Assembly (NCBI GenBank): GCA_026770585.1
Contig: MU646426.1
Span: 212,480-223,535, forward strand
Reading direction: 5' to 3'
Length of the DNA stretch: 11,056 nucleotides
Source of the DNA: Baffinella frigidus
Taxonomy: Eukaryota; Cryptophyceae; Cryptomonadales; Baffinellaceae
Part shown: positions 7,101 to 10,497 of the stretch, in pieces
Numbering within the stretch: the stretch's first letter is position 1
How the letters are laid out: each line of letters opens with the position of its first letter
Made by a program: the position numbers and the translations under genes
The notes under the pieces: model-generated
Seen by the model: the letters and a program-made list of their open reading frames with translations, nothing else
Databases searched by the model: none
What the model was told of the DNA's origin: nothing

Positions 7101-9710
7101 CGCGCACCGACGTCGTCTCTGCCGAGGTGCAAACCCCTAAACCATAACCCTTTAACCCTGAACCCTGAACCCTGAACCCTGACCCCTGAACCCTGAATCA
7201 TGAACCCTGAAGCCTGACCCCTGAACCCTGACGCCTGAACCTTGAGCCCTGAACCCTGAACCCTGAACCTTGAGCCCTGAACCCTGAACCCTGAACCTTG
7301 AGCCCTGAACCCTAAACCCTAAACCCTAAACCCTAAACCCTAAACCCTAAACCCTAAACCCTAAACCAGGTGCGGTACCGTTCGGAGCGGGAGAAACTCG
7401 ACGACTTGCAAAAGGTGGAATCCCAAACCCCAAACCCTAAACCCTAAACCCGAAACCCGAAACTCGAAACACTAAACCCTAAACCCAAAACCCAAAACCC
7501 CAACCCCCAAACCCAAAACCCAAAACCCAAAACCCAAAACCCAAAACCCCAGACCCCAAACCCTAAACACCAAACCCTAAACCCCAACCCCTCAATGTGC
7601 ACAAGGTGGTGGTGGGCAAGGACGAGACGATCTCCTCGCTTCGCTCGGATCTCCGCCGCAACGATCGTCTTAACCAGGTCCATCTCACACATTTTTTAAA
7701 AGAAAATTAAATCATTTACATTGTGTGAGATGGACCGCAACGACCGCCTTAACCAGGTCCATCTCACACAATTTATTCATTAATCATCTCACATAATTTA
7801 TTTTATTAATGCCTTTGCCTCCAACGAAAATTACTACACAAATGCGTTACTATTACTAGTATGATCCAAGTGTGTAGTAATTTTCGTACTAGTATGACCC
7901 AAGTGTGCAGTACGAAACCGCCTCAACCAGGCGCAATAGGGTCCAGGGTGTAGGATTTAGGGTTCAGGACGAAAGTCGAGAATGGAACGTGTCAAAGAAA
8001 AAGTGGAACCTCCGGTAACTTAAGTAACGGTGGACATCTTTGGGTTTAAGTTGTAGGGGCGGGTTGTGGCGTTTTCGGGCGTGCAGCCGTCGGGGCGGGG
8101 GAGAGAGGGCGATGATTGTTTGGAAGGAGATGGAGTTCGAAAGGAGATTTCGTTTGGAAGCAGTTTGCGAGGAGATTTCGCCTCGAAGCTGTCGGGCTGA
8201 GCTAGCTGATGATCCTCGAAACTGTCGGGATCCTCGAAACTGTCGGGATCCCCCACTGCGTGGGATGCAAAAGAGGAAACGCATGGTCAGCAGGGCCATG
8301 CATGGTCCGTGCTGACCATGCATTTCCTCTTTTGCATCCCAGGCCGTGGGGGATCCCGGCATTCTGAAAAAGACTATGAGTAATTCTGTAAAGACAATCA
8401 GTGATTCTGAAAAGACGATCCGTAATTCTGAAAAATTCCACGCGGCAGGCTGTGGGGGGTCCCGACAGTTTCGAGGCGGTGCTCGCGGAGGAGATGGAGA
8501 CGATGCGCGAGTCTTTTTGCACCACGCACCGGCCACGTTTGTCGAACGACCTATAAATCCTTTGCGCACTTGCCTTCTGGCCAACGCCAAGCTCGGCTCC
8601 GGCCTGGGCTGAGCACGCAGCCCCTTGCTGCAGGTTAATGTCCTAGTTTGACATTGTTTGTCACCGCAGGCCGTGGGGGATCCGGACAGTTTCGAGGCCG
8701 TGCTGGCCGAGGAGATGGAGACGATGCGCGAGTCGTTCGAGCAGAAACTCGCATCAGAAACACTGACCGTATCTTCGTGATTCTGAAAAGACCATTATCA
8801 GTTATTCTGAAAAGACCATCAGTAATTATGTAAAGACAATCAGTGATTCTGAAAAGACGATGCGTATTTCTGAAAGATTTTCACGCGGCAGGCCGTGGGC
8901 GATCCCGGCAGCTTTGAGGCGGTGCTGGCGGAGAAGATGGAGACGATGCGCGAGTCGTTCGAGCAGAAGCTCGCATCAGAAACACTGCTTCTCTTTATTC
9001 GCAATTCTGAAAACGGCAGCCAGTAATTCTGAAAAGAGCACCAGTAATTCTGAAAAATTCCATCGGTAATTATGTCTAAGACAATCTGTGATTCTGAAAA
9101 GACGATTCGTAATTCTGAACATTTCCACGCGGCAGACCGTGGGAGATCCCGACAGCTTCGAGGCGGTGCTGGCGGAGGAGATGGAGACGATGCGCGAGTC
9201 GTTCGAGCAGAAGCTCGCGTCGCTCAACCAGCAACTCGAGCGCGAGTCTGTCGGGTGCTTACCCTTCCCCCCTTCCCGCACCACCCCCCGTCCAGAAGAT
9301 GTGGACCCGTGGAATCCGCACGCGTTAAGACAGGGTTACGCGAAAGAGGGCGAGGAGATGCGCGAGGGAATTGGGAACATCATGAACCCTGAACACTGGA
9401 CACTGAACACTGAACACTGAACACTGAACACTGAACACTGAACCCCACACCCTGAACCCTGAACCCTGAACCATGCACCCTGAACCCCCCACCCTGAACA
9501 CGCTAAACCCTGAAACGTGAACCCTGAACCCTGAACCCCACACCCTGAACCGTATCCTGTAGACTATGAACCCTAAACCCTGAAACGTGAACCCTGAATT
9601 CTACGTGTAAACACGAAACGCAGGTACGCGAAGGAACGCAAGGAGATGCGTGAGGAGTTCGAGAAGGAGACCAAGAGGCTCAAGCGCCGCATCGACACCC
9701 TCCAGATGCG
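1298..9710 (+). CDS. large multi-exon coiled-coil protein gene (composite model, 3' end open)
   Basis: Spliced model: 1298-2218, 4905-5006, 5559-5606, 6580-6657, 7370-7414, 7606-7677, 9136-9254, 9624-9710. This totals 1472 nt, or 490 codons plus 2 nt, with one frame throughout. Acceptors are CAG or AAG followed by GTG, GCA, ACC or GTA. Donors are mostly GTGC (GTGCGT, GTGCGA, GTGCTC, GTGCTT), plus GTGAAA, GTGGAA, GTCCAT and GTATCC. The product is a long charged heptad-rich protein with an alanine/proline linker. I see no ATPase, kinase or membrane motif, so a cytoskeletal or scaffold role is only a guess from the coiled coil. Each small exon has local partial duplicates (listed separately), so the true transcript may use other copies. 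The terminal exon lies beyond 9710, possibly outside the window. Confidence 0.7.
2234..2424. repeat. inverted repeat, 29-bp arms, just inside intron 1 donor
   Basis: The arms at 2234-2262 and 2396-2424 match at 26 of 29 positions and share CCACGCGACGA and CTGTGTATCAAA. The left arm starts 15 nt after the donor GT. The interior has a 21-bp direct repeat (2333-2353 and 2370-2390, 37-bp period) and a perfect GTCCGGA/TCCGGAC palindrome at 2305-2320. Confidence 0.85.
2494..2617. repeat. inverted-repeat element (MITE-like)
   Basis: Perfect 13-bp ends CGGCCTGAGCAAA (2494-2506) and its complement (2605-2617). A second imperfect arm pair lies inside (about 2519-2538 against 2573-2593, around CCCCTTGAAA). 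No coding capacity. Confidence 0.8.
2803..2964. repeat. 67-bp-arm inverted repeat carrying CCTACNGTAGG
   Basis: The arms at 2803-2869 and 2898-2964 match at 65 of 67 positions and surround a 28-nt loop, so the transcript could fold into a long, nearly perfect hairpin. Each arm contains the palindrome CCTAC(C/A)GTAGG next to CCTAGG. These are the hallmark motifs of the repeat family seen again at 270, 6721, 10164, 10321, 10558 and 11043. Confidence 0.9.
3042..3087. repeat. two 23-bp tandem repeats
   Basis: AGGTTGACTTTAGGGAGCTGG-type unit at 3042-3064 and 3065-3087, differing at one base. A more diverged third copy (AGGTTGAGTTTGGGGAGCTGG) lies near 3546. Confidence 0.8.
3342..3373. repeat. short perfect hairpin
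   Basis: CGCCAGCGGACC (3342-3353) pairs with GGTCCGCTGGCG (3362-3373), 12 of 12, with an 8-nt loop. A wider inverted match (AAGCTTTCGCCAGCG near 3220-3234 against CGCTGGCGGAAGCTT near 3366-3380) encloses an A/T-rich segment, which suggests a nested, older element of about 160 bp. Confidence 0.75.
3684..3991. repeat. 113-bp-arm inverted repeat element
   Basis: The arms at 3684-3796 and 3879-3991 are largely identical when one is reversed, with long shared runs such as CTCCCCACGCGGAAGGTAAG and AATTTCGGACCAAGACA. The 82-bp spacer holds a third, direct partial copy of the arm (3846-3871 against 3697-3722), which implies stepwise growth of the element. A small hairpin (GCACCCTCCG/CGGAGGGTGC, 3653-3685) abuts the left end. 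Confidence 0.88.
4068..4142. repeat. GA/GGG microsatellite before exon copy A
   Basis: GA dinucleotides with a G run, preceded by CAATTTAGATAG and followed by a CCACCCTGACGGG...CAACCTCAG stretch leading into the acceptor at 4181-4182. The same arrangement recurs at 4741-4904, so this is part of a duplicated intron-end/exon unit. Confidence 0.85.
4183..4241 (+). pseudogene. exon copy A (diverged, interrupted duplicate of exon 2)
   Basis: It follows the acceptor CAACCTCAG and reads VGLLEADLARLKKQLEGV in the same phase as exon 4905-5006 (VARLEADLDRLKTQLDEA). It keeps the coiled-coil pattern but has many amino-acid replacements. After GGCGTCAACG it runs directly into the hairpin element beginning at 4242, and the frame stops at TAA 4273-4275. 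I read it as a duplicate broken by an element. It could be an alternative exon if AAC|GTCCAC at 4239 is used as a donor. Confidence 0.6.
4242..4422. repeat. nested perfect hairpin element interrupting exon copy A
   Basis: Outer arms 4242-4268 and 4396-4422 are 27 of 27 identical (CCACACGAGGCTATCC...). Inner arms 4323-4340 and 4347-4364 are 18 of 18 identical (TGATCACGTTTCCGTACG) around a 6-nt loop. Perfect conservation of both stems suggests a young element. It starts 1-3 nt downstream of a GT (AACGTCCACACG), reminiscent of the GTCCATCTCACACA end of the element at 7678. Confidence 0.9.
4467..4705. repeat. inverted repeat, perfect 29-bp ends
   Basis: ATTGTACTTTTCGGGTCAGC (start of the left arm, 4467-4495) is matched 29 of 29 by 4677-4705. 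The pairing continues imperfectly inward through GGGTCGGGGTCGGGAAAT against ATTTCCCGACTCCCCGACCC. Both sides are flanked by TAGCACCCT-type sequence (4441 and 4706). Confidence 0.88.
4741..4858. repeat. GA microsatellite before exon 2
   Basis: A tandem GGAATTTAGATAGC pair (4741-4767) is followed by GAGAGA/GAGGGA runs. The block is homologous to 4054-4142, so the intron end plus exon start was duplicated at a distance of about 720 bp (acceptors 4182 and 4904). Confidence 0.85.
4905..5006 (+). CDS. exon 2 of coiled-coil gene
   Basis: It has 34 codons, phase 0 at both ends, with acceptor CAACCTCAG and donor ACG|GTGCGA. It reads VARLEADLDRLKTQLDEANN, then a short SGAALPPPSRPGT tail containing a nine-C run. 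The heptad pattern continues that of exon 1. Partial copies of its middle and 3' end occur at 5189-5215, 5258-5307 and 5401-5433, the last two each ending at an equivalent ACG|GTGCAA junction. Confidence 0.75.
5021..5159. repeat. 55-bp-arm inverted repeat right after exon 2 donor
   Basis: Arms 5021-5075 and 5105-5159 match at 51 of 55 positions, with the A/T-rich core TTTCTTTCATTTGATGGCAA. The inner end, AAATTACTACACA, is also the arm of the separate hairpin at 7825-7886, so the two elements are related. Confidence 0.9.
5189..5433 (+). pseudogene. three partial copies of exon 2
   Basis: Positions 5189-5215 repeat the QLDEANN codons with third-base changes (GAT to GAC, GCG to GCC). Positions 5258-5307 repeat ANNSGAALPPPSCPGT and end at ACG|GTGCAA. 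Positions 5401-5433 repeat AALPPPSRPGT and end at ACG|GTGCAA. All three keep the nine-C run or reading phase where it can be judged. None has a clear acceptor of its own, so they are 5'-truncated duplicates embedded in intronic CCCTAAA-like sequence. Confidence 0.65.
5312..5545 (+). repeat. telomere-like CCCTAAA/CCCTGAA tracts
   Basis: Degenerate 7-bp repeats occur on both sides of the 5401-5433 exon fragment. Repeats begin immediately after the GTGCAA donor-like junctions. The unit matches the TTTAGGG-type telomere of plants and many algae, with frequent CTAAA to CTGAA change. Confidence 0.88.
5559..5606 (+). CDS. exon 3 of coiled-coil gene
   Basis: There are 16 codons (ATTRGGDVDPAGARME), phase 0 at both ends, with acceptor ACTCGCAG and donor GAG|GTGAAA. 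The segment is not coiled coil; it would form a Gly-rich hinge. A full-length second copy lies at 5867-5914, differing by one synonymous change (GGC/GGT) and one replacement (D to G). Confidence 0.55.
5802..5838 (-). repeat. inverted copy of 3498-3534
   Basis: These 37 bp match the reverse complement of 3498-3534 at 35 positions (core GATGAAAGGTTCGTAGTCC). The two copies lie 2.3 kb apart in different introns, so this is either a dispersed repeat or the two ends of an older rearranged unit. Confidence 0.85.
5867..5914 (+). pseudogene. second full copy of exon 3
   Basis: It reads ATTRGGGVDPAGARME with the donor GAG|GTGTTG intact. The base before the exon is not an AG (AATATG|GCAACC), so the copy lacks a proper acceptor unless a shifted one is used. 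It is probably a duplicate that carried only the exon and donor side. Confidence 0.6.
5925..6110 (-). repeat. inverted telomere-like tract
   Basis: GTTTAGGGATTAGGG and GGGTTTAGGG units are in the opposite orientation to every other tract in the window. An inversion or separate acquisition inside intron 3 is implied. Confidence 0.8.
6205..6485 (+). repeat. duplicated CT microsatellite plus GTGCTGGCGGTGGTCGCAG unit
   Basis: Two direct copies (about 6205-6340 and 6342-6485) each consist of CT repeats, CCCTCCCTCCCTGCA, GCGAGTGCTGGCGGTGGTCG, CAGGCTA, then GCCAAC..TG.CCGGGTCAGTCAAGC. The layout is a strong polypyrimidine tract plus GCAG, followed by a possible short exon ending at CGG|GTCAGT. The copies differ by a one-base indel in the putative exon, so coding is doubtful. 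A further fragment near 6117-6140 resembles the GCCAAC part. Confidence 0.6.
6580..6657 (+). CDS. exon 4 of coiled-coil gene
   Basis: There are 26 codons, phase 0 at both ends, with acceptor CTCAACCAG and donor GAG|GTGCTC. It reads VLSLRGDLGVLRTQLEKART and then DVISAE, a clear coiled-coil segment. 5'-truncated copies follow at 6794-6844 and 7097-7126, each keeping the 3' end and the donor (GAG|GTGCAA). Confidence 0.78.
6709..6765. repeat. CCTACGGTAGG-family fragment
   Basis: GGCCTAGGACCCTACGGTAGG (6712-6732) and CCCGTAGGAACATAGGGGAGTTCCTACGG (about 6736-6764, with GTAGGAAC/GTTCCTAC arms) form short hairpins. The motif pair is the one found in the 2803-2964 and 10164-11053 elements. Confidence 0.7.
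6794..7126 (+). pseudogene. two partial copies of exon 4 flanking a hairpin element
   Basis: Copy at 6794-6844 reads VLRTQLEKARTGVVSAE and ends GAG|GTGCAA. Copy at 7097-7126 reads KARTDVVSAE and ends GAG|GTGCAA. Neither has a visible AG acceptor. The changes are a mix of synonymous (CGG/AGG, GCC/GCG) and conservative replacements (I to V, D to G). The 6894-7083 inverted repeat sits between them, as if its insertion had duplicated the exon end. Confidence 0.7.
6894..7083. repeat. inverted repeat with internal direct repeats
   Basis: The ends at 6894-6915 and 7062-7083 match at 20 of 22 (CACCTACCCTAACACA in one orientation). The interior contains two direct copies of a roughly 30-bp CATAC.TACCCTCCACACATACTC unit, at 6923-6952 and 7008-7038. 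Confidence 0.82.
7136..7367 (+). repeat. CCCTGAA then perfect CCCTAAA tract abutting exon 5 acceptor
   Basis: Mixed CCCTGAA/CCTTGAG units grade into eight consecutive perfect CCCTAAA units (7310-7365), which run directly into CCAG|GTG, the acceptor of exon 5. This is the most telomere-like stretch in the window. Confidence 0.92.
7370..7414 (+). CDS. exon 5 of coiled-coil gene
   Basis: There are 15 codons (VRYRSEREKLDDLQK), phase 0 at both ends, with acceptor CCAG and donor AAG|GTGGAA. The charged heptads join smoothly to exons 4 and 6. It is the only small exon of the model with no visible duplicate. Confidence 0.75.
7415..7605 (+). repeat. intron 5, almost wholly CCCTAAA/CCCAAAA repeat
   Basis: This 191-nt intron is built of CCCTAAA, CCCGAAA and CCCAAAA units from a few bases after the donor until about 15 nt before the acceptor (GTGCACAAG). 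The whole intron looks like an amplified telomere-like tract. Confidence 0.8.
7606..7677 (+). CDS. exon 6 of coiled-coil gene
   Basis: There are 24 codons, phase 0 at both ends: VVVGKDETISSLRSDLRR and then NDRLNQ, with acceptor GTGCACAAG and donor CAG|GTCCAT. The amphipathic pattern continues the coiled coil. Its last 21 nt (7657-7677) are repeated at 7736-7756 after a hairpin element, and a shorter copy lies at 7913-7930. Confidence 0.78.
7678..7735 (+). mobile_element. 58-bp introner-like element with 14-bp perfect terminal inverted repeats
   Basis: Ends GTCCATCTCACACA (7678-7691) and TGTGTGAGATGGAC (7722-7735) are 14 of 14 complementary, with an A/T-rich 30-nt middle. It is flanked by 21-bp direct repeats (7657-7677 and 7736-7756, 19 of 21 identical). 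The element supplies the donor GT and the second direct repeat supplies the CAG acceptor, so splicing 7678-7756 would restore the exon exactly. Introners are known to gain introns in this way, although a 21-bp target duplication is long. A second, 3'-truncated element copy (GTCCATCTCACACA at 7757) follows. Confidence 0.72.
7736..7930 (+). pseudogene. two partial copies of the exon 6 end (RNDRLNQ)
   Basis: Positions 7736-7756 read RNDRLNQ with two third-base changes relative to 7657-7677 (GAT to GAC, CGT to CGC), both synonymous, and end CAG|GTCCAT. Positions 7913-7930 read RNRLNQ, lacking one codon, and end CAG|GCGCAA. Between them lie a second GTCCATCTCACACA start and a hairpin (7825-7840 with 7871-7886, CGAAAATTACTACACA, 16 of 16), plus a direct repeat of TACTAGTATGA.CCAAGTGTG (7854 and 7887). 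Confidence 0.75.
8178..8256 (-). pseudogene. three inverted fragments of the exon 7 start
   Basis: CCTCGAAGCTGTCGGG (about 8180-8195) and CCTCGAAACTGTCGGG twice (about 8214-8229 and 8232-8247) are reverse complements of the CCCGACAG(C/T)TTCGAGG codons of the PDSFE exon. The first matches the 9136 copy (AGCTT) and the other two match the 8449 copy (AGTTT). This is an inverted duplication of coding sequence inside the intron. Confidence 0.82.
8245..8357. repeat. 48-bp-arm hairpin ending in an exon-7 start
   Basis: Arms 8245-8292 and 8310-8357 match at 45 of 48 around a 17-nt loop (shared run GGGATGCAAAAGAGGAAA). The right arm ends CATCCCAG|GCCGTGGGGG, an acceptor plus the first codons of exon 7. 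The left arm is the inverse of those codons followed by GT (GCGTGGGATG). The element thus has GT near one end and AG near the other. Confidence 0.85.
8358..8448 (+). repeat. 21-bp satellite, array 1
   Basis: Four units of ATTCTGAAAAGACGATCxGTA type with a 21-22 bp period end in TTCCACGCGGCAG, the acceptor of exon copy G2. Similar arrays precede G4 and G5. Confidence 0.88.
8449..8515 (+). pseudogene. exon 7 copy G2
   Basis: It reads AVGGPDSFEAVLAEEMETMR and then ES before diverging into unrelated sequence (CTTTTTGCACC). It has a good acceptor (GCGGCAG) but no clear GT donor at the break. It is 3'-truncated relative to 9136-9254, yet most differences are synonymous. Confidence 0.7.
8516..8669. 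other. unique spacer between exon copies G2 and G3
   Basis: The sequence has no visible repeat structure and ends with the acceptor TTTGTCACCGCAG. It is the only G-cluster spacer without the 21-bp satellite. A short open stretch (LLANAKLGSGLG before TGA at about 8610) is too short to call. Confidence 0.4.
8670..8765 (+). pseudogene. exon 7 copy G3 (possible alternative exon)
   Basis: It reads AVGDPDSFEAVLAEEMETMR then ESFEQKLASETL, with acceptor ACCGCAG. It follows copy G5 for 29 codons with 8 synonymous and 1 replacement difference, then leaves it at GCATCAGAAACACTG. A GT lies just beyond (ACC|GTATCT, 8769). It is open and could be used in an alternative transcript. Confidence 0.65.
8778..8891 (+). 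repeat. 21-bp satellite, array 2
   Basis: Five units of the ATTCTGAAAAGAC type end in TTTTCACGCGGCAG, the acceptor of copy G4. The unit order (ATTATGTAAAGACAATCAGTG, then ATTCTGAAAAGACGAT) repeats that of arrays 1 and 3, so whole intron-exon cassettes were duplicated. Confidence 0.88.
8892..8987 (+). pseudogene. exon 7 copy G4 (possible alternative exon)
   Basis: It reads AVGDPGSFEAVLAEKMETMR then ESFEQKLASETL, has the same length as G3 and shares the GCATCAGAAACACTG ending. Against G3 it has 7 synonymous and 2 replacement changes (D to G, E to K). No GT donor follows directly. Confidence 0.65.
9001..9135 (+). repeat. 21-bp satellite, array 3
   Basis: Six units (ATTCTGAAAA, AATTATGTCTAAGACAATC and related) end in TTTCCACGCGGCAG, the acceptor of exon 7. 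Confidence 0.88.
9136..9254 (+). CDS. exon 7 of coiled-coil gene (copy G5, fullest)
   Basis: The acceptor is GCGGCAG. It reads TVGDPDSFEAVLAEEMETMR, then ESFEQKLASLNQQLERES, then VG, and ends phase 2 at GG|GTGCTT. It is the longest and most regular coiled-coil version of the cluster. A second possible donor, TCT|GTCGGG at 9250, ends in phase 0 and would join the short exon at 9334. The GTGC donor fits the other exons and joins in frame to 9624. Confidence 0.75.
9334..9378 (+). pseudogene. partial copy of exon 8
   Basis: After TTAAGACAG it reads GYAKEGEEMREG and resembles exon 8 (YAKERKEMREE), then loses similarity before a CACTGAACACTGAA tract. The 84 nt between 9250 and 9333 are stop-free and divisible by three, so exon 7 can read through into this copy or splice to it in frame. 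No donor GT is seen after it. Confidence 0.6.
9381..9600 (+). repeat. ACACTGA/CCCTGAA repeat tract
   Basis: A 7-bp ACACTGA run (about 9392-9438) grades into CCCTGAACCC and CCCCACACCCTGAA units. Same family as the other telomere-like tracts, but further from the canonical unit. Confidence 0.88.
9624..9710 (+). CDS. exon 8 of coiled-coil gene
   Basis: The acceptor is CGAAACGCAG. One base completes the split codon from exon 7, then YAKERKEMREEFEKETKRLK and RRIDTLQM follow. It ends phase 2 at GCG|GTATCC. It is highly charged coiled coil and runs continuously from exon 7. Confidence 0.75.
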
Positions 9711-9925
9711 GTATCCGTTTAGCCCTGATCCTCTTTCCTAACCAAGCGTTTAGCCCTGGTCCTCTTTCCTAAGTCATTTCTGATAGAACCAACAACTTCG
9801 GACCTTTGAAAGTCGGTGGCCGTATTGTAGAGTCTCGGTGGTTTAAAAGTCGTTGTAGCGCGTGTACCCGGGAATCAGAAATGGCTCCAAGAAAGGGGTT
9901 CAGGGCTAAACCCTTTTCCAATCAG
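9711..9925. other. intron 8
   Basis: It starts with two 31-bp tandem copies around CGTTTAGCCCTGATCCTCTT (9717-9747 and 9748-9777). It also contains small hairpins: AAAGTCGTTGTA (about 9847) against TACAACGACTT (9927), and AAAGGGGTT/AAACCCTTT (about 9893-9917). It ends TCCAATCAG. Confidence 0.5.
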
Positions 9926-9952
9926 GTACAACGACTTCCCGGGCGCCGAGGG
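9926..9952 (+). CDS. possible small exon 9
   Basis: After ATCAG, one base completes the codon left by exon 8, then YNDFPGAEG follows in frame. The frame stops at TGA 9959-9961, so a donor near CTT|GTTGTG would be needed. A perfect 12-bp-arm hairpin (ACTTTACACGGA/TCCGTGTAAAGT, 9961-9985) lies directly after, as hairpins do after other exons here. The evidence is only phase match and position. Confidence 0.3.
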
Positions 9953-10118
9953 CTTGTTGTGACTTTACACGGAGTCCGTGTAAAGTTGTGGGACAGGCCC
10001 GCCTCGGGAGGGAGGCCTGGGACGAGCCCGCCTCGGGACGGAGTTGTGAGAGAGGTCGTTATTACTACCAGCACGGCCGCCATGTATGCACCCCCACCGA
10101 GGCTGTGTCTGAGCAGGA

Positions 10119-10245
10119 CCTACAGGGGTACCTCGCTCATAACAAACCGCCTCCCCCTCGGACCCTACAGTAGGCCTACGCCTGGGCCCCTATGGTGGTC
10201 CTAGGGGGGGGGGGCGGTTTCTTGTGATCAAGGTACCCCTGCAGG
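10119..10245. repeat. CTCGCTCATAA-family inverted repeat, copy 1
   Basis: Arms 10119-10151 and 10213-10245 match at 28 of 33 (CAGGGGTACCT and AAACCGCC conserved). The centre holds CCTACAGTAGG (10164-10174), a CCTAGG and a long G run. Confidence 0.82.
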
Positions 10246-10289
10246 TTGTGAGGACTGAGGCATGGGATGGGCCCGCCTCGGGTCGGAGG

Positions 10290-10394
10290 TATCCCTTAAG
10301 TGCCCAGTAGGCTCATACGCTCTACGGTAGGGCCCTAGGACCTGCCTATGGGCGAGTTCGGGTGAATATTCACCCTATGGGCACTTAAGGGATA
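10290..10394. repeat. inverted repeat with perfect 17-bp ends
   Basis: TATCCCTTAAGTGCCCA (10290-10306) is matched 17 of 17 by 10378-10394. Inside are TCTACGGTAGGGCCCTAGGA and a perfect 16-bp palindrome GGGTGAATATTCACCC (10360-10375). Confidence 0.88.
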
Positions 10395-10497
10395 GGACGG
10401 GCCCGCCTCGGGGCGAGAGGCCTGGGATGTTACGGGCGTTGGGCCTCCTCAGAAGGAGGCCCCCCGCGAGGGAATAAACCGGCAGTGTTCACAAGGA

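Noticed and set aside
7130-7600. Chromosome end or true telomere
   Set aside because: The tracts are short, degenerate and lie between coding exons of one gene on both sides.
7444-7692. Open frame FGFWVLGFGFWVWGLGF-type on the minus strand
   Set aside because: It is a translation of the CCCAAAA/CCCTAAA repeat.
8358-9135. CRISPR-like array
   Set aside because: The 21-bp units are contiguous and variable with no unique spacers, and they sit in introns of a eukaryotic gene.
1298-9710. Assignment to kinesin, myosin or another named coiled-coil family
   Set aside because: No motor or other diagnostic domain is visible; coiled-coil resemblance alone is not specific.
9806-10204. 132-codon plus-strand open frame
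   Set aside because: It runs through hairpin repeats and minisatellite with no protein-like pattern; only the first few codons near 9926 fit the gene's phase.
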